Source: an uncultured Clostridia bacterium
GTDB lineage: Bacteria; Bacillota; Clostridia; Christensenellales; CAG-138
Assembly (NCBI GenBank): GCA_944366945.1
Contig: CALVWJ010000007.1
Location: 19,076 to 83,075, forward strand
DNA length: 64,000 bases
Direction: 5' to 3'
Part shown: positions 36,071 to 44,411 of the stretch, in pieces
How positions within the stretch are numbered: position 1 is the stretch's first letter
How the letters are laid out: each line of letters opens with the position of its first letter
Made by a program: the position numbers and the translations under genes
Notes under the pieces: model-generated
What the model was told of the DNA's origin: nothing
The model's database searches: none
Seen by the model: only the letters and a program-made list of their open reading frames with translations

Positions 36071-36481
36071 TTATCCTTTATTGCTAAGCAGCCTGGAGTC
36101 GTTAGAATTGCGTAATGCAGCCGGCTTACCTGTTGAGCATTCATGAATAAAGCCCCCGGTACCTTCGTGCCGCGCAAGATATCCGTGCAGAATTGCGATA
36201 AACTCTGCCGAAGTTGGGGCTGCCGGGAGCGGATATCCCGCTATTTCCATGAGGAGTTTGGGATTGCGTGCCCATGCGCATTGAATCACCGTTCGAATGC
36301 TGCGCTCCACTGCATACCAGGTACATCCATAGATCAGCGTTATTTCACGATACAATGCCGTCATGTTATAAAGCAGTTCCTCATTTGTATGCGTACGCTC
36401 TAAAATAAATGTGACCCTTTTGCATCCTTTGTAGTTGAGCCCTACGCCGAGTCGGCCTAACAGTTCTTCCGCTGCGTTCAT
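36071..36481 (-). CDS. Stand-alone Spo0A C-terminal (DNA-binding) domain protein
   Basis: 136 residues. LLGRLGVGLNYKGCKRVTFILERTHTNEELLYNMTALYREITLIYGCTWYAVERSIRTVIQCAW aligns by eye with the Spo0A effector domain, including the recognition region (in Spo0A, ...T.SRVERAIRHAIEVAW), and ends with PTSAEFIAILHGYLA. There is no receiver domain: the protein starts at the effector domain with GGAGG 8 nt before ATG 36481. The ~30 residues at the C-terminus have no counterpart. It could bind 0A-like boxes without phosphorylation, or compete with Spo0A (inference). Confidence 0.82.
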   Translation of the reverse strand: MNAAEELLGRLGVGLNYKGCKRVTFILERTHTNEELLYNMTALYREITLIYGCTWYAVERSIRTVIQCAWARNPKLLMEIAGYPLPAAPTSAEFIAILHGYLARHEGTGGFIHECSTGKPAALRNSNDSRLLSNKG

Positions 36482-36633
36482 ATTTACCGCCTCCAAGTGT
36501 AATCCTTTCAATAATAATTATCGTTTTTTAATTCAAATTTGGGACGGCAAAATATATATTCTTGCATAAAAACAGTATAATCAAACATTTTGCATCATGG
36601 TATCCTGCAGCGGATCTTCACCTTTTGGCTCTG

Positions 36634-36662
36634 CAAAAGGGGCCGAAAAATTTTCAGCCCCT
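36634..36662 (-). terminator. Terminator after the M14 remnant
   Basis: On the minus strand AGGGGC-GAAAA type stem (36662 to 36638) followed by TTTT. It lies about 20 bp past the stop of the frame at 36683. Confidence 0.7.
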
Positions 36663-36682
36663 CTTGTGAATTTGGTTTTTTA

Positions 36683-37792
36683 TTACCGATCGTGAATAAG
36701 CTGCGCCGCTTTTAAGCCGCACTCAAGCTGAATGTTGATGAGCTTGCGAATCGGAATCACAGAATAATCGAGTTTCTCTTCCAGGGCATCCGCAAGTTCC
36801 CTATGAAGCCGCTCCGCCTTCTCCTTCCCCTGCTGCAGCGCTGTCTCTGCCGCTTTGTCCGAAGTGCGCGCAAGGGCATATTCGTGAGCGCGAATAAGCA
36901 TGCCATAGGAAAGCAGCCGGTAAAACTGCGTAACCAACACATTATCAAAATACTCCGCCTGGGTTGCAGGCCGCTGATATGCCGGGTCTTCCTGCGCCAT
37001 GCGCCGGTTGGGCTCCAGCCCCGAATCCTCAAGCGCGTCATGAACCGCGCAAAGATAAGGGTTTTTCTCTCCCATATAGCGCTCAGATCCTTGAAGAATC
37101 TCCTTCATGCGCCGGTTGGACTCCAGGGTCCAATCGATCTTTTCAATCACTGCGGCGCTTCGCGTAACAGCCGCAGGCGTTGAATCCGCAATGCGCGCAT
37201 CGTAGAAGTATGGCATCTCCGTGAGGAAGGTAAACGTGCCATAATTCTGTTTGGAGTAGGAATCGCTGCATGTCCCGCTCGTTACGATCTTCGGAATGTT
37301 TTTTGCACCAAAACGCTCGAAATAATCATATTCGGCTTCAATCCCCTCCGCAAGCAGCACGGCAGGTGCGAGCTGCGGAATTGCAGGGGATTCCGGTTCC
37401 CCAAGGTGCAGCGGAATCCCCTGGCGTTCCACTGCCTCGCGCAGCCCTGGATACAGGGCGGGAACATCCTCCGTAACATACCAATATACACCGCCAAACC
37501 CGGCATTGTGCAGCGCATAAGTAAAGGCCGGTTTGATCCTGTCGATCAGATTTTTCATCGCCTGCGTCTCAGGCATGATATTATGAAAATGCAGTTCTTT
37601 ATAATCGATGGGAAACGTCCAATCCACCTGCAGGTTTGCTGCAGGCCGGAAGAAATTGCGTGAATAATTGAAAATTGTATACGGCCCTTTAAGCCAGCCT
37701 TCATTGCGTACCAGGCCATCCGCATCCCATGCTTTCACAATGTAAAATGTATAATCAAGCATTGCGCGCAATTCGCTGTTTTCTGCAAATAT
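36683..37792 (-). pseudogene. N-terminally truncated M14-type zinc carboxypeptidase
   Basis: About 365 residues open from an in-frame TGA at 37795-37793. It contains FAENSELRAMLDYTFYIVKAWDADGLVRNEGWLKGP, NYSRNFFRPA, and FTYALHNAGFGGVYWYVTE, typical of the second half of an M14 domain with its third zinc ligand (His of LHN). The first part with the HxxE zinc pair is missing, and no ribosome site precedes any ATG. The downstream ~200 residues are intact. I read it as a gene cut by a deletion whose junction is near 37793; a functional truncated protein cannot be excluded. Confidence 0.65.
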
Positions 37793-37795
37793 TCA

Positions 37796-38203
37796 GATTT
37801 TCTCGTAATATCGGAACCTAAAAATGGGCATGCAATACTCCTTGCCAGCATTGAGGAATATGCTGCGCTTTTCTCCCTGCTTGCGGATAAAAACAAGCTG
37901 CGCTTGCTTTCCTATATCTGCTCCTGCAAGGAGTCGCTGCTCTCTGTGCGCACGACCGCGCATGCATTGCAGTTTTCGGAAGGCGAAGCCTTCGCCCTGT
38001 TGGAAGAGTTCTGCACGCTGGAGTGGGTTCTCCCGGAAAGCATCGATATGGGCGACGGCCCCGTGCGCGTCTATCGCCCTGGAGATACTATGGCGCTCCT
38101 GCCTCTGCTATGCTTTGCACGCGAATTCCTCGCAAACGCCAAGCTTTTCTATTTGAATAACTATCTGCGCACAAAACCGCTGCTACAAAACATGCTGGAG
38201 TAA
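37796..38203 (+). pseudogene. 5'-truncated HTH regulator remnant
   Basis: The frame reads DFLVISEPKNGHAILLASIEEYAALFSLLADKNKLRLLSYI, then VRTTAHALQFSEGEAFALLEEFCTLEWVLPE, ending LLQNMLE: a winged-helix (ArsR-like) regulator. It has no start codon with a ribosome site and begins exactly where the divergent M14 frame stops, so both lost their 5' ends. The nearest start (TTG 37904) would remove part of the first helices. Confidence 0.5.
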
Positions 38204-38379
38204 GGGCAGCGCCAACATCCCGCCGCTTGCTTCCATTTCATTTGCTTTTGCGGTTTAACTTCAGCAGCTTTGCAGCGGGTGGGGAAAGCCCGCTTGGCTG
38301 CTCTTCCCCCCAGGCAACGCCAATACGCCTGGCCGCGTGCAGCCCCTTTGGGCGCCAGGCTTTTTGCGCCGCGCACTTT

Positions 38380-39684
38380 TCATTGCTTCTCTGCATCCGG
38401 TTGCGGGTTCAAGAAAACCGAGGCAAAAAACATGTTATTTTCCCAGCGGAAATCCGCCGTCCCATCATATTGCTTCGCAATATAGCGCACTGACTGCGTG
38501 CCGACGCCGCTTCCGGCATGCTTGCTGGAGCAGAATGTGCCATCCGGTTCCATGTGCGGCTGCACAGGTGCCGTGTTATCCACGACGATGGTGAGCGCGT
38601 TTCCCACCGCTCGCGCTGCCGCCCTAATATACGGTTTTTCGCCTCCAGAGCAGGCCTCCAAGGCATTTTCCAAAAGATTGCCCAGCACAACGCAAAAATC
38701 CGGCTCCGAAACGGGGAGCCGCTCCGGCAGGCTTACTTGGAACTCAAAGGCTATATTTTCTGCCACAAAACGGCTTGCATAATAATTCAGCAGCATATTT
38801 GCGGCATAGTTCCTGCAATATAGCGGCATGGGTTCAAGTGGCCGGGGCACATTCTGTGCATGCAAATACGCCCGCAGCTGGTCCAGATCGCCTGCATCCA
38901 GAAAGGATTGCATGATATTCTGATGTTGGCGCAAGTCGTGGCGCGCCCTGCGAATTTCTTCCATATAGGATTGCAGGTTTGCATATTGGGCGCGCTGGAC
39001 CTCCATCATGCGCTCGTTCTGGCGGTTCTGTTCCTCCCGGGCCGCCTGCTGCCGCATCTGCTCCAGCGCCTTCAGCAACCAGAAAAATACCACGAAAATG
39101 CTCGCCACCAGGCTCAGTCTCGCAAAAAGGAACCGCCAATTCCCTACGTTTTCTGCATCAAATGCGTTGGTATAAATCAAAATAACAGCGCTTGTAAAAG
39201 CCGGCGCAAGCCAGATGGTCCTCCAGAATGCAGGCGCATTGCTATAGCGTATCAGCTGGGCGGTCCGGCGGAAAAAGGGAAGCATCCAGGGCATGCTCAG
39301 CAAATACACCAGCGCGCAAAGCAGGCTGCTCTGCCAGGATTGCACGGAGGCAGCCCACAAACGGACGGCCAGAAAAGAACCAATTCCCCGAACCACCACC
39401 GTATAATCCAACAACAGCACGCAGGAAAACAGCAGTTTAAAACGATCGATGCGCAGTGTGAAGCAATAGATGCCATAGCCAACCAAAGAAAAAAGGGATT
39501 CCACCAAACCGATGCCTATGCCTTTTCTGACCACCCACACCATTACCACTGACTTCAGCACAAGGTTTAGGCAAGCCAATACGATGGCCGTCCGCCTGGA
39601 ACGCCATGGGTACTCCCAATACTGAAACAGGGTCAACACATGTACCGGCAGGCTGGTGCAAAACACATATAAAAGCGTCTCCAT
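38380..39684 (-). CDS. AgrC-like GHKL sensor histidine kinase
   Basis: 434 residues. Six or so hydrophobic helices cover residues 1-215, a coiled segment follows (EQMRQQAAREEQNRQNERMMEVQ), then the H-box RRARHDLRQHQNIMQSFL with the phospho-accepting His, the N-box LGNLLENALEAC and the G-box HAGSGVGTQSVRYIAKQY. This layout is that of peptide-sensing AgrC/ComD kinases (HPK10). GGAGGG lies 9 nt before ATG 39684. No LytTR response regulator is adjacent, so it is an orphan in this window. Confidence 0.88.
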   Translation of the reverse strand: METLLYVFCTSLPVHVLTLFQYWEYPWRSRRTAIVLACLNLVLKSVVMVWVVRKGIGIGLVESLFSLVGYGIYCFTLRIDRFKLLFSCVLLLDYTVVVRGIGSFLAVRLWAASVQSWQSSLLCALVYLLSMPWMLPFFRRTAQLIRYSNAPAFWRTIWLAPAFTSAVILIYTNAFDAENVGNWRFLFARLSLVASIFVVFFWLLKALEQMRQQAAREEQNRQNERMMEVQRAQYANLQSYMEEIRRARHDLRQHQNIMQSFLDAGDLDQLRAYLHAQNVPRPLEPMPLYCRNYAANMLLNYYASRFVAENIAFEFQVSLPERLPVSEPDFCVVLGNLLENALEACSGGEKPYIRAAARAVGNALTIVVDNTAPVQPHMEPDGTFCSSKHAGSGVGTQSVRYIAKQYDGTADFRWENNMFFASVFLNPQPDAEKQ

Positions 39685-40028
39685 CCCAGTTGTCCCTCCA
39701 AATCCGTACAGGACTGCATAACGCCGATCTGCCAGGGCTCCTCCTTTTCTGGCATACATTCCCCATTTTCAGCGTAATGCTCGATTCTCTCGGGTATCTC
39801 TTCCCCCAACTTTGCAACGCGTTTTCGTCTTACTTGAGCAAGCCCCATGGCCATGCGCGGCAGCCATCGTGCCGTTTCGGCTCTGCATCTTTTTGCACCT
39901 TAGATGCTGCAGTATTCCTGCCGGCTGCATCACGCTACTAGCACAGCACGCGCAGAAACAACAGGGAAGCCGTGTCTCATCGAGCAGCGCTACCATTTCT
40001 TTAGAACAAAGGAACAATGCGTTTTTAA

Positions 40029-40057
40029 AGTATAGCACAAAGTAATGGCAGGTTCAA
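40029..40057 (-). promoter_or_regulatory. Promoter and 335-nt leader of the GHKL kinase gene
   Basis: Minus strand TTGAAC (40057-40052), 17-bp spacer, TATACT (40034-40029). The leader (39685-40021) has an open frame with a Cys cluster (PCCFCACC) but no ribosome site, so no peptide gene is claimed. Confidence 0.65.
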
Positions 40058-40277
40058 AACAGAACTGATGTCGATAAAAGGACATGAGAAAAGTGTTCGG
40101 TTCGGCAGTTTGCCGTACGCTGGCCTTTGCCGCGCTTGGTCCCATTTGCCCTCCCTTTGCAGCTTACCCGCGCATAAATCTATAGGGTATTCGCAGTCGC
40201 ATGAACGCCATGCTCGCAGCGTGGCAGTTCTGGCGGCGTGCAGCTATTGCAGCGAGACCCCGCAACCTGCGCGCACG

Positions 40278-40550
40278 CTATTGTTTCTTTCCTGCTTCCT
40301 GCAGGATCCTCCCAATTTCCGGAATGGTTTTGCCCTCTGCCCGCATCTGTTTGATCCAGGCAATTCTGTGGACCGCCTCCTCTCGCGGATATCTGCGCGT
40401 GAGCCCGCGTTCTTCCTGCCGAAACGGGAGAAAGCCTTCTTCCGTATAGAATTTCAGTGTGCTGTACCGGATTCCCGTGAGGCGGACCAATTCCCCGATG
40501 GTAACAGATTCTGAAGCAAGAATGGCTTCCATGCTCCTTTGCCTTGCCAT
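40278..40550 (-). CDS. MerR-family regulator (DNA-binding domain only)
   Basis: 90 residues. VTIGELVRLTGIRYSTLKFYTEEGFLPFRQEERGLTRRYPREEAVHRIAWIKQMRAEGKTIPEI is a winged MerR HTH, with FYTEEGFLP in the place of the usual YYEEIGLLP. There is almost no effector domain after it. GGGAGG lies upstream of ATG 40550. It is 21 bp after the GPP34 gene, so the two are probably one transcript. Confidence 0.85.
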   Translation of the reverse strand: MARQRSMEAILASESVTIGELVRLTGIRYSTLKFYTEEGFLPFRQEERGLTRRYPREEAVHRIAWIKQMRAEGKTIPEIGRILQEAGKKQ

Positions 40551-40571
40551 ATAGCGCCACCTCCCGAAATA

Positions 40572-41222
40572 TTAGGTAGACGCTATGATGATGGTTGCAA
40601 GCAGGGCGTCAATATACTCCATCACTTTTTGGATCATCTCATTTTGCGGGCTCTCTTTGATTTCTTGCATCCGCTTTCTAAAATCCTTCTTTTCATAGGC
40701 GGAGAAATACTTTTTAAGTTCCCCGCTCTTATGCAGAAGAGCAGATAATGCCACAATATCCTCTGAAAGCTCTCCATCTTCCAAAATTTCCGCGCGGATA
40801 TTCTGCACGATGGCATCCACCATGGATGCACTCGGAAGATAGCGTTTTTTCCCGCCGAACAGGCCTCCCGTTTCTTTCTGCACGCAGCCTGCCGCAAAAA
40901 GGGATTCTCCAACGCTTTCGATCAACGCATTTATGGCTTTTCCGGTAAATGTTACGGAAAATGCTTCAACTACCGTTTCAAATTTAACCGGTTGCTTCCG
41001 ATGAACCATATCATAAACGGGGCGTAAATATGCTTTTTCTTCCGGCAATGGGCCTTGCACGCGCAGCTTCTTTCCGCCAAATGCAAGCACATCATCCATC
41101 AGCAGTTCCAGCACGCAGGATGCGGTAAAACAAAGGGGTTTTTCAATCCCAATGCCCGGAAATTTCCCATTTTTCTTGAGAACGCAGAGCAGGTACTGCT
41201 GGGCAAGCGACAGATCGTTCAT
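40572..41222 (-). CDS. GPP34 (GOLPH3-like) family protein
   Basis: 216 residues. The frame shows LSLAQQYLLCVLKKNGKFPGI, VLELLMDDVLAFGGKKLRV and a helical C-terminus (ILEDGELSEDIVALSALLHKSGELKKYF), the pattern of bacterial GPP34 proteins. The eukaryotic relative GOLPH3 binds phosphoinositides at the Golgi; the bacterial function is largely unknown. GGAGG lies 7 nt before ATG 41222. It leads a two-gene unit with the MerR gene. Confidence 0.75.
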   Translation of the reverse strand: MNDLSLAQQYLLCVLKKNGKFPGIGIEKPLCFTASCVLELLMDDVLAFGGKKLRVQGPLPEEKAYLRPVYDMVHRKQPVKFETVVEAFSVTFTGKAINALIESVGESLFAAGCVQKETGGLFGGKKRYLPSASMVDAIVQNIRAEILEDGELSEDIVALSALLHKSGELKKYFSAYEKKDFRKRMQEIKESPQNEMIQKVMEYIDALLATIIIAST

Positions 41223-41275
41223 CGCGGATCCTCCATCCATCCTTAATTTACTTATCACTTACTACTTATGATATA

Positions 41276-41304
41276 AGAATAGCATTTGACTCCTCTTGCG
41301 TCAA
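41276..41304 (-). promoter_or_regulatory. Promoter for GPP34-merR
   Basis: Minus strand TTGACG (41304-41299), 17-bp spacer, TATTCT (41281-41276). The interval 41305-41668 beyond it holds no supported gene. Confidence 0.65.
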
Positions 41305-41668
41305 GTAGCGCTTTATTCTCAGAGCACAGTGAACCGCTGCTGCATTTTAAGCCTCGCCTTTTGCAGGCAGCACAGAAGCCCCTGCCATTGAGCATCTTCC
41401 ATCTGCATTAAGAAATAAACCAGCTTTTTCATATTATTATTGGGATATTGGTCAGCAGGAAAAGCCTTAGAACGGAAATCTATCGCATCGTTTTATCAGC
41501 GCACAAGGATTAACCATTATGTTTCACTCAGAGATGCCAATTCTATTATGTTGCACACAGCGGCAAAGCACAACAAGGGAGTTCCGCTCCACAATGTTGT
41601 GCTTTTGTACCTTGGTATGCATGCACGGGCACAATAAAATCTGTTCCTTTAGGCTGCCTGGTCATGCC

Positions 41669-42067
41669 CTACATCAACCGCTTTTTCAAGTCAAGGATCT
41701 TCCGTTCGATCGTGCGAATCGTTTGTGAAAACACAACATCGTCATGTCCTGTGGGATCAGCTATCCCCCAATCCTCACGATGCTTGCACGGTAGATACGG
41801 ACAGTTCACATTGCAGCCCATAGTCACCACAGCATCCAAAGGCGGCAGTTCAAGCAACCGTTTGCTACGTTGGCTCTCCTCCATGTCAATGCCATATAGC
41901 TGTTTCATCAACCGCACGGCATTTTGATTGATCTGCGGCACTGTCTCAGTCCCGGCAGAATAGCTTTCAAATACATCAGCCGCAAGGTGCTTTCCAAGAG
42001 CTTCGGCAATCTGACTACGGCAGGAATTATGGACGCAAATAAAGGCGACTTTGGGTTTTGCGTTCAT
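41669..42067 (-). CDS. arsC: Arsenate reductase, thioredoxin-coupled type
   Basis: 132 residues with the low-molecular-weight phosphatase loop FICVHNSCRSQIAEAL (CX5R, catalytic Cys near residue 13), the second and third redox cysteines in TMGCNVNCPYLPCKH, and DWGIADPTGHDD with the catalytic Asp-Pro. It reduces arsenate to arsenite, taking electrons from thioredoxin. AGAGGG lies 8 nt before ATG 42067, preferred over a GTG at 42076. It is the last gene of the ars operon, 5 bp after the thioredoxin-like gene. Confidence 0.95.
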   Translation of the reverse strand: MNAKPKVAFICVHNSCRSQIAEALGKHLAADVFESYSAGTETVPQINQNAVRLMKQLYGIDMEESQRSKRLLELPPLDAVVTMGCNVNCPYLPCKHREDWGIADPTGHDDVVFSQTIRTIERKILDLKKRLM

Positions 42068-42072
42068 TGAGA

Positions 42073-42417
42073 TCACCCTCTGACTTTCTGGATAAGTGCT
42101 TTCACTTCATCTTTTTTCAAAACCTTGCCATAGGATACCACCTTGCCGTCCACCACAAGTGCTGGCGTGGTCATCACACCATATGCGGCAATCTGAGCAA
42201 AATCCGTCACATGGTCGATGGTCGTGTCCATATTCAGCTCTGCGAGGGCAGTTTTTGCGGCATCCTCCAGCGCGTTGCATTTTGCGCAGCCGGAACCCAA
42301 CACCTTTACGCCCACAGTTGCTTTTGCAGTTTCTGCCTGCGCCATTTTTTCAAGCGCACAGCTGGCACCGCAGCAACAGTTTTTTGTTTGCTCTTTTTTC
42401 TTGCCAAACAGTCCCAT
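42073..42417 (-). CDS. Thioredoxin-like small redox protein
   Basis: 114 residues. A lysine-rich start with a CCCGASC cluster is followed by a thioredoxin_3-type fold: VKVLGSGCAKCNALEDAAKTAL with the CxxC pair, VTDFAQIAAYGVMTTPALVVDGKVV with the cis-proline, and VLKKDEVKALI. AGGAGG lies before the ATG. It lies between the permease and arsC, as in other ars/permease operons; it could recycle ArsC or carry metalloid (inference). Confidence 0.88.
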   Translation of the reverse strand: MGLFGKKKEQTKNCCCGASCALEKMAQAETAKATVGVKVLGSGCAKCNALEDAAKTALAELNMDTTIDHVTDFAQIAAYGVMTTPALVVDGKVVSYGKVLKKDEVKALIQKVRG

Positions 42418-42434
42418 GATAAATACCTCCTATT

Positions 42435-43436
42435 TTAGATTAAAATAAACTGAAACACATTAAACAGATAACCCACCAGAATGATTCCGAACACACACAC
42501 TCCAATGAACAGAGCCAGCAACTTGGGCTTCACTGCTTTACGAAGCATAATCAAAGAAGGCAGCGAGAGCGTGGTTACCGCCATCATAAAGGAAAGAACC
42601 GTTCCCAATTGCGCCCCCTTTCCAAGAAGTGCCTCGGCAATAGGAATTGTCCCAAAGATATCTGCATACATAGGAACGCCCACAATGGTCGCAAGAATCA
42701 CACCAAAAGGATTGTCACGCCCCAGAATCGTTTCAATCCAAGTCTCCGGTATCCAGTTGTGAATCACGGCCCCTATGCCGACTCCAACCAGAATGTATGG
42801 AAGCACCTTTTTGAATGTGCCAAGCATCTGCTCCCTGGCATAGGCCATTCGTTCCTTAAAGGTTAAGTTTGAAGGCTCTATATCCACACTTGCGGCAGAG
42901 CGTACAAAGCTCTCTACATACTTTTCCATATGCAGCTTCTCAATGAGGGTACCGCCAATGACGGAGATGATTAGGCCCAGCAATACATAGACGACAGCTA
43001 CCTTTGCTCCAAAAATGCTCATTAAAAGAACAAGGCTTCCCAGATCAACCATAGGAGAAGAAATGAGGAATGAAAAGGTCACGCCCAGCGGAAGCCCCGC
43101 ACTGGTAAAACCGATAAACAGCGGAATAGACGAGCAGGAGCAGAACGGAGTCACAGTTCCCAAAAGCGCGGCAACCAGATTCGCCCCAACGCCATGAAAG
43201 CGCCCCAGAATTTTTTTGCTACGTTCGGGTGGAAAGTAGCTCTGGATATAAGAGATGGCAAAAATCAGCACGCAGAGCAAAAAGGTGATTTTCAGTACAT
43301 CGTAAATAAAAAACTGGATGCTGCTTCCAATGCGTCCGCTCATATCCAAACCCAGTGTGGACAACCCCATTCCGATCAACTCGTTAAGCCACTTCATGCC
43401 TAATACTTGATTTTGAATAAACTCCCAAACTCCCAT
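42435..43436 (-). CDS. Permease of the ArsP/UPF0718 family
   Basis: 333 residues with about eight hydrophobic helices. TPFCSCSSIPLFIGFTSAGLPLGVTFSFLISSPMVD is the cysteine-containing motif of DUF318/UPF0718 permeases, repeated as GVPMYADIFGTIPIAEALLGKGAQLGTVLSFMMAVTTLSLPSLIML in the second half. ArsP members export organoarsenicals; others move arsenite. GAGGTG lies 7 nt before ATG 43436; longer starts lack a site. It is 18 bp upstream of the thioredoxin-like gene. Confidence 0.88.
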   Translation of the reverse strand: MGVWEFIQNQVLGMKWLNELIGMGLSTLGLDMSGRIGSSIQFFIYDVLKITFLLCVLIFAISYIQSYFPPERSKKILGRFHGVGANLVAALLGTVTPFCSCSSIPLFIGFTSAGLPLGVTFSFLISSPMVDLGSLVLLMSIFGAKVAVVYVLLGLIISVIGGTLIEKLHMEKYVESFVRSAASVDIEPSNLTFKERMAYAREQMLGTFKKVLPYILVGVGIGAVIHNWIPETWIETILGRDNPFGVILATIVGVPMYADIFGTIPIAEALLGKGAQLGTVLSFMMAVTTLSLPSLIMLRKAVKPKLLALFIGVCVFGIILVGYLFNVFQFILI

Positions 43437-43495
43437 TTGTAGCACCTCACGGTCAAATTTGAAACGCATCAAATTATTTTGATATTTCATGCCGT

Positions 43496-43523
43496 AAAAA
43501 ACGCCATCCATTTTAGATGGCGT
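43496..43523 (-). terminator. Terminator between arsR and the permease gene
   Basis: Minus strand ACGCCATC (43523-43516) pairs with GATGGCGT (43508-43501) followed by TTTTT. It should let arsR be made in excess of the downstream genes. Confidence 0.75.
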
Positions 43524-43533
43524 TCACGCCCCC

Positions 43534-43842
43534 TCAGCAATGACAGGTTTCTGCCCACTCCAGATCCGGCGTAGTCAGCTTTTTCAGCAAGTCAACAGCG
43601 GCATCTCTGCCCGGTTCACTGAGCCGGTAGTGTGTCCATTTCCCCTCTTGGCGGCTAACAACAATGCCGGAATCGCAGAGGATTTTCATATGATAAGAGA
43701 GTCCGGATTGCGTTAAGTCCAAGGGCTCCAGCAAAACACAGGCACACTTTTCACCGCTGCGCAACTGCTCCAAAATGGCAAGCCGTTTCGGATCGCAAAA
43801 GGCCTTGAACACCTTGGCTTGAGCCTTGTATACTGTATCCAT
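43534..43842 (-). CDS. arsR: ArsR-family metalloregulator
   Basis: 102 residues. AFCDPKRLAILEQLRSGEKCACVLLEPLDLTQSGLSYHMKILCDSGIVVSRQEGKWTHYRL is a winged HTH with the CxC metalloid site (CAC) at the start of helix 3, plus Cys in the tail (TCHC). It represses the operon until arsenite binds. GAGGT precedes the ATG. It is first in the operon and has two operator-like repeats at its promoter. Confidence 0.94.
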   Translation of the reverse strand: MDTVYKAQAKVFKAFCDPKRLAILEQLRSGEKCACVLLEPLDLTQSGLSYHMKILCDSGIVVSRQEGKWTHYRLSEPGRDAAVDLLKKLTTPDLEWAETCHC

Positions 43843-43852
43843 GCGCTACCTC

Positions 43853-43872
43853 ATATCAATATTTCTTGATAT
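43853..43872. promoter_or_regulatory. ArsR operator 1
   Basis: Inverted repeat ATATCAA-6-TTGATAT overlapping the start of the arsR transcript. The ATCAA-N6-TTGAT form is typical of ArsR operators. Confidence 0.7.
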
Positions 43873-43878
43873 GTTTGT

Positions 43879-43907
43879 AGTATATGCATAAATCTTCCTC
43901 CTGTCAA
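43879..43907 (-). promoter_or_regulatory. Promoter of the ars operon
   Basis: Minus strand TTGACA (43907-43902), 17-bp spacer, TATACT (43884-43879): almost perfect consensus, as expected for a promoter held off by a repressor. Confidence 0.88.
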
Positions 43908-43914
43908 CTATTAC

Positions 43915-43930
43915 ATCAATTTTTCTTGAT
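43915..43930. promoter_or_regulatory. ArsR operator 2
   Basis: ATCAA-6-TTGAT just upstream of the -35, so the promoter is flanked by two like repeats. The interval 43933-44215 has no supported gene. Confidence 0.65.
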
Positions 43931-44223
43931 ATATATTTCAGCATAAAATGACGAGTTGGCTTTAAGGGTGATCTCAAGCAAGACTCTATAACAGCAAATC
44001 CTCAATCAGTCCGAATGACAGCATCCTGTGTGAATTGCGTTTTTACAGAACACCACGAAAAATTAGGATTTCAACTTGGCTATATCTTCGGTGCTGTAAG
44101 CTTGTTGCAGAGCACGAAAATAAAAACTGCCAGCTTAGAAGTTGGCAGTCAAGGTACATGATGGCACGACTATATCATGAATTTTCCCTTTCAAAGGGCT
44201 GTAGTAAAACTAGGGTTACAAAA

Positions 44224-44261
44224 AACGCTGACAAGGCACATATTGGATCCTTGTCAGCGTT
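44224..44261 (-). terminator. Terminator after tRNA-Val
   Basis: Minus strand AACGCTGACAAGG (44261-44249) pairs perfectly with 44236-44224, followed by a run of U. Confidence 0.88.
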
Positions 44262-44267
44262 CTTATC

Positions 44268-44344
44268 TGGTGGGGATGGAGGGGCTCGAACCCCCGACCT
44301 CTTCGATGTGAGCGAAGCGCTCTAACCAGCTGGGCTACATCCCC
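44268..44344 (-). tRNA. tRNA-Val (anticodon CAC)
   Basis: 77 nt with encoded CCA. Acceptor GGGGATG/CATCCCC, anticodon stem CTTCG/CGAAG around the loop CTCACAT, T-arm GGGGG-TTCGAGC-CCCTC-like. No integration repeats are seen here. Confidence 0.93.
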
Positions 44345-44411
44345 TTTCTGCGACGGAATCTATTGTACAACACCACCGCAGATTTTGCAACATGAAAATT
44401 CGCTGCAACGC

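Noticed and set aside
39769..40038. Cys-rich frame as an autoinducing-peptide gene for the GHKL kinase
   Set aside because: No ribosome site, no AgrD-like layout and no agrB nearby. Mentioned only as part of the leader.
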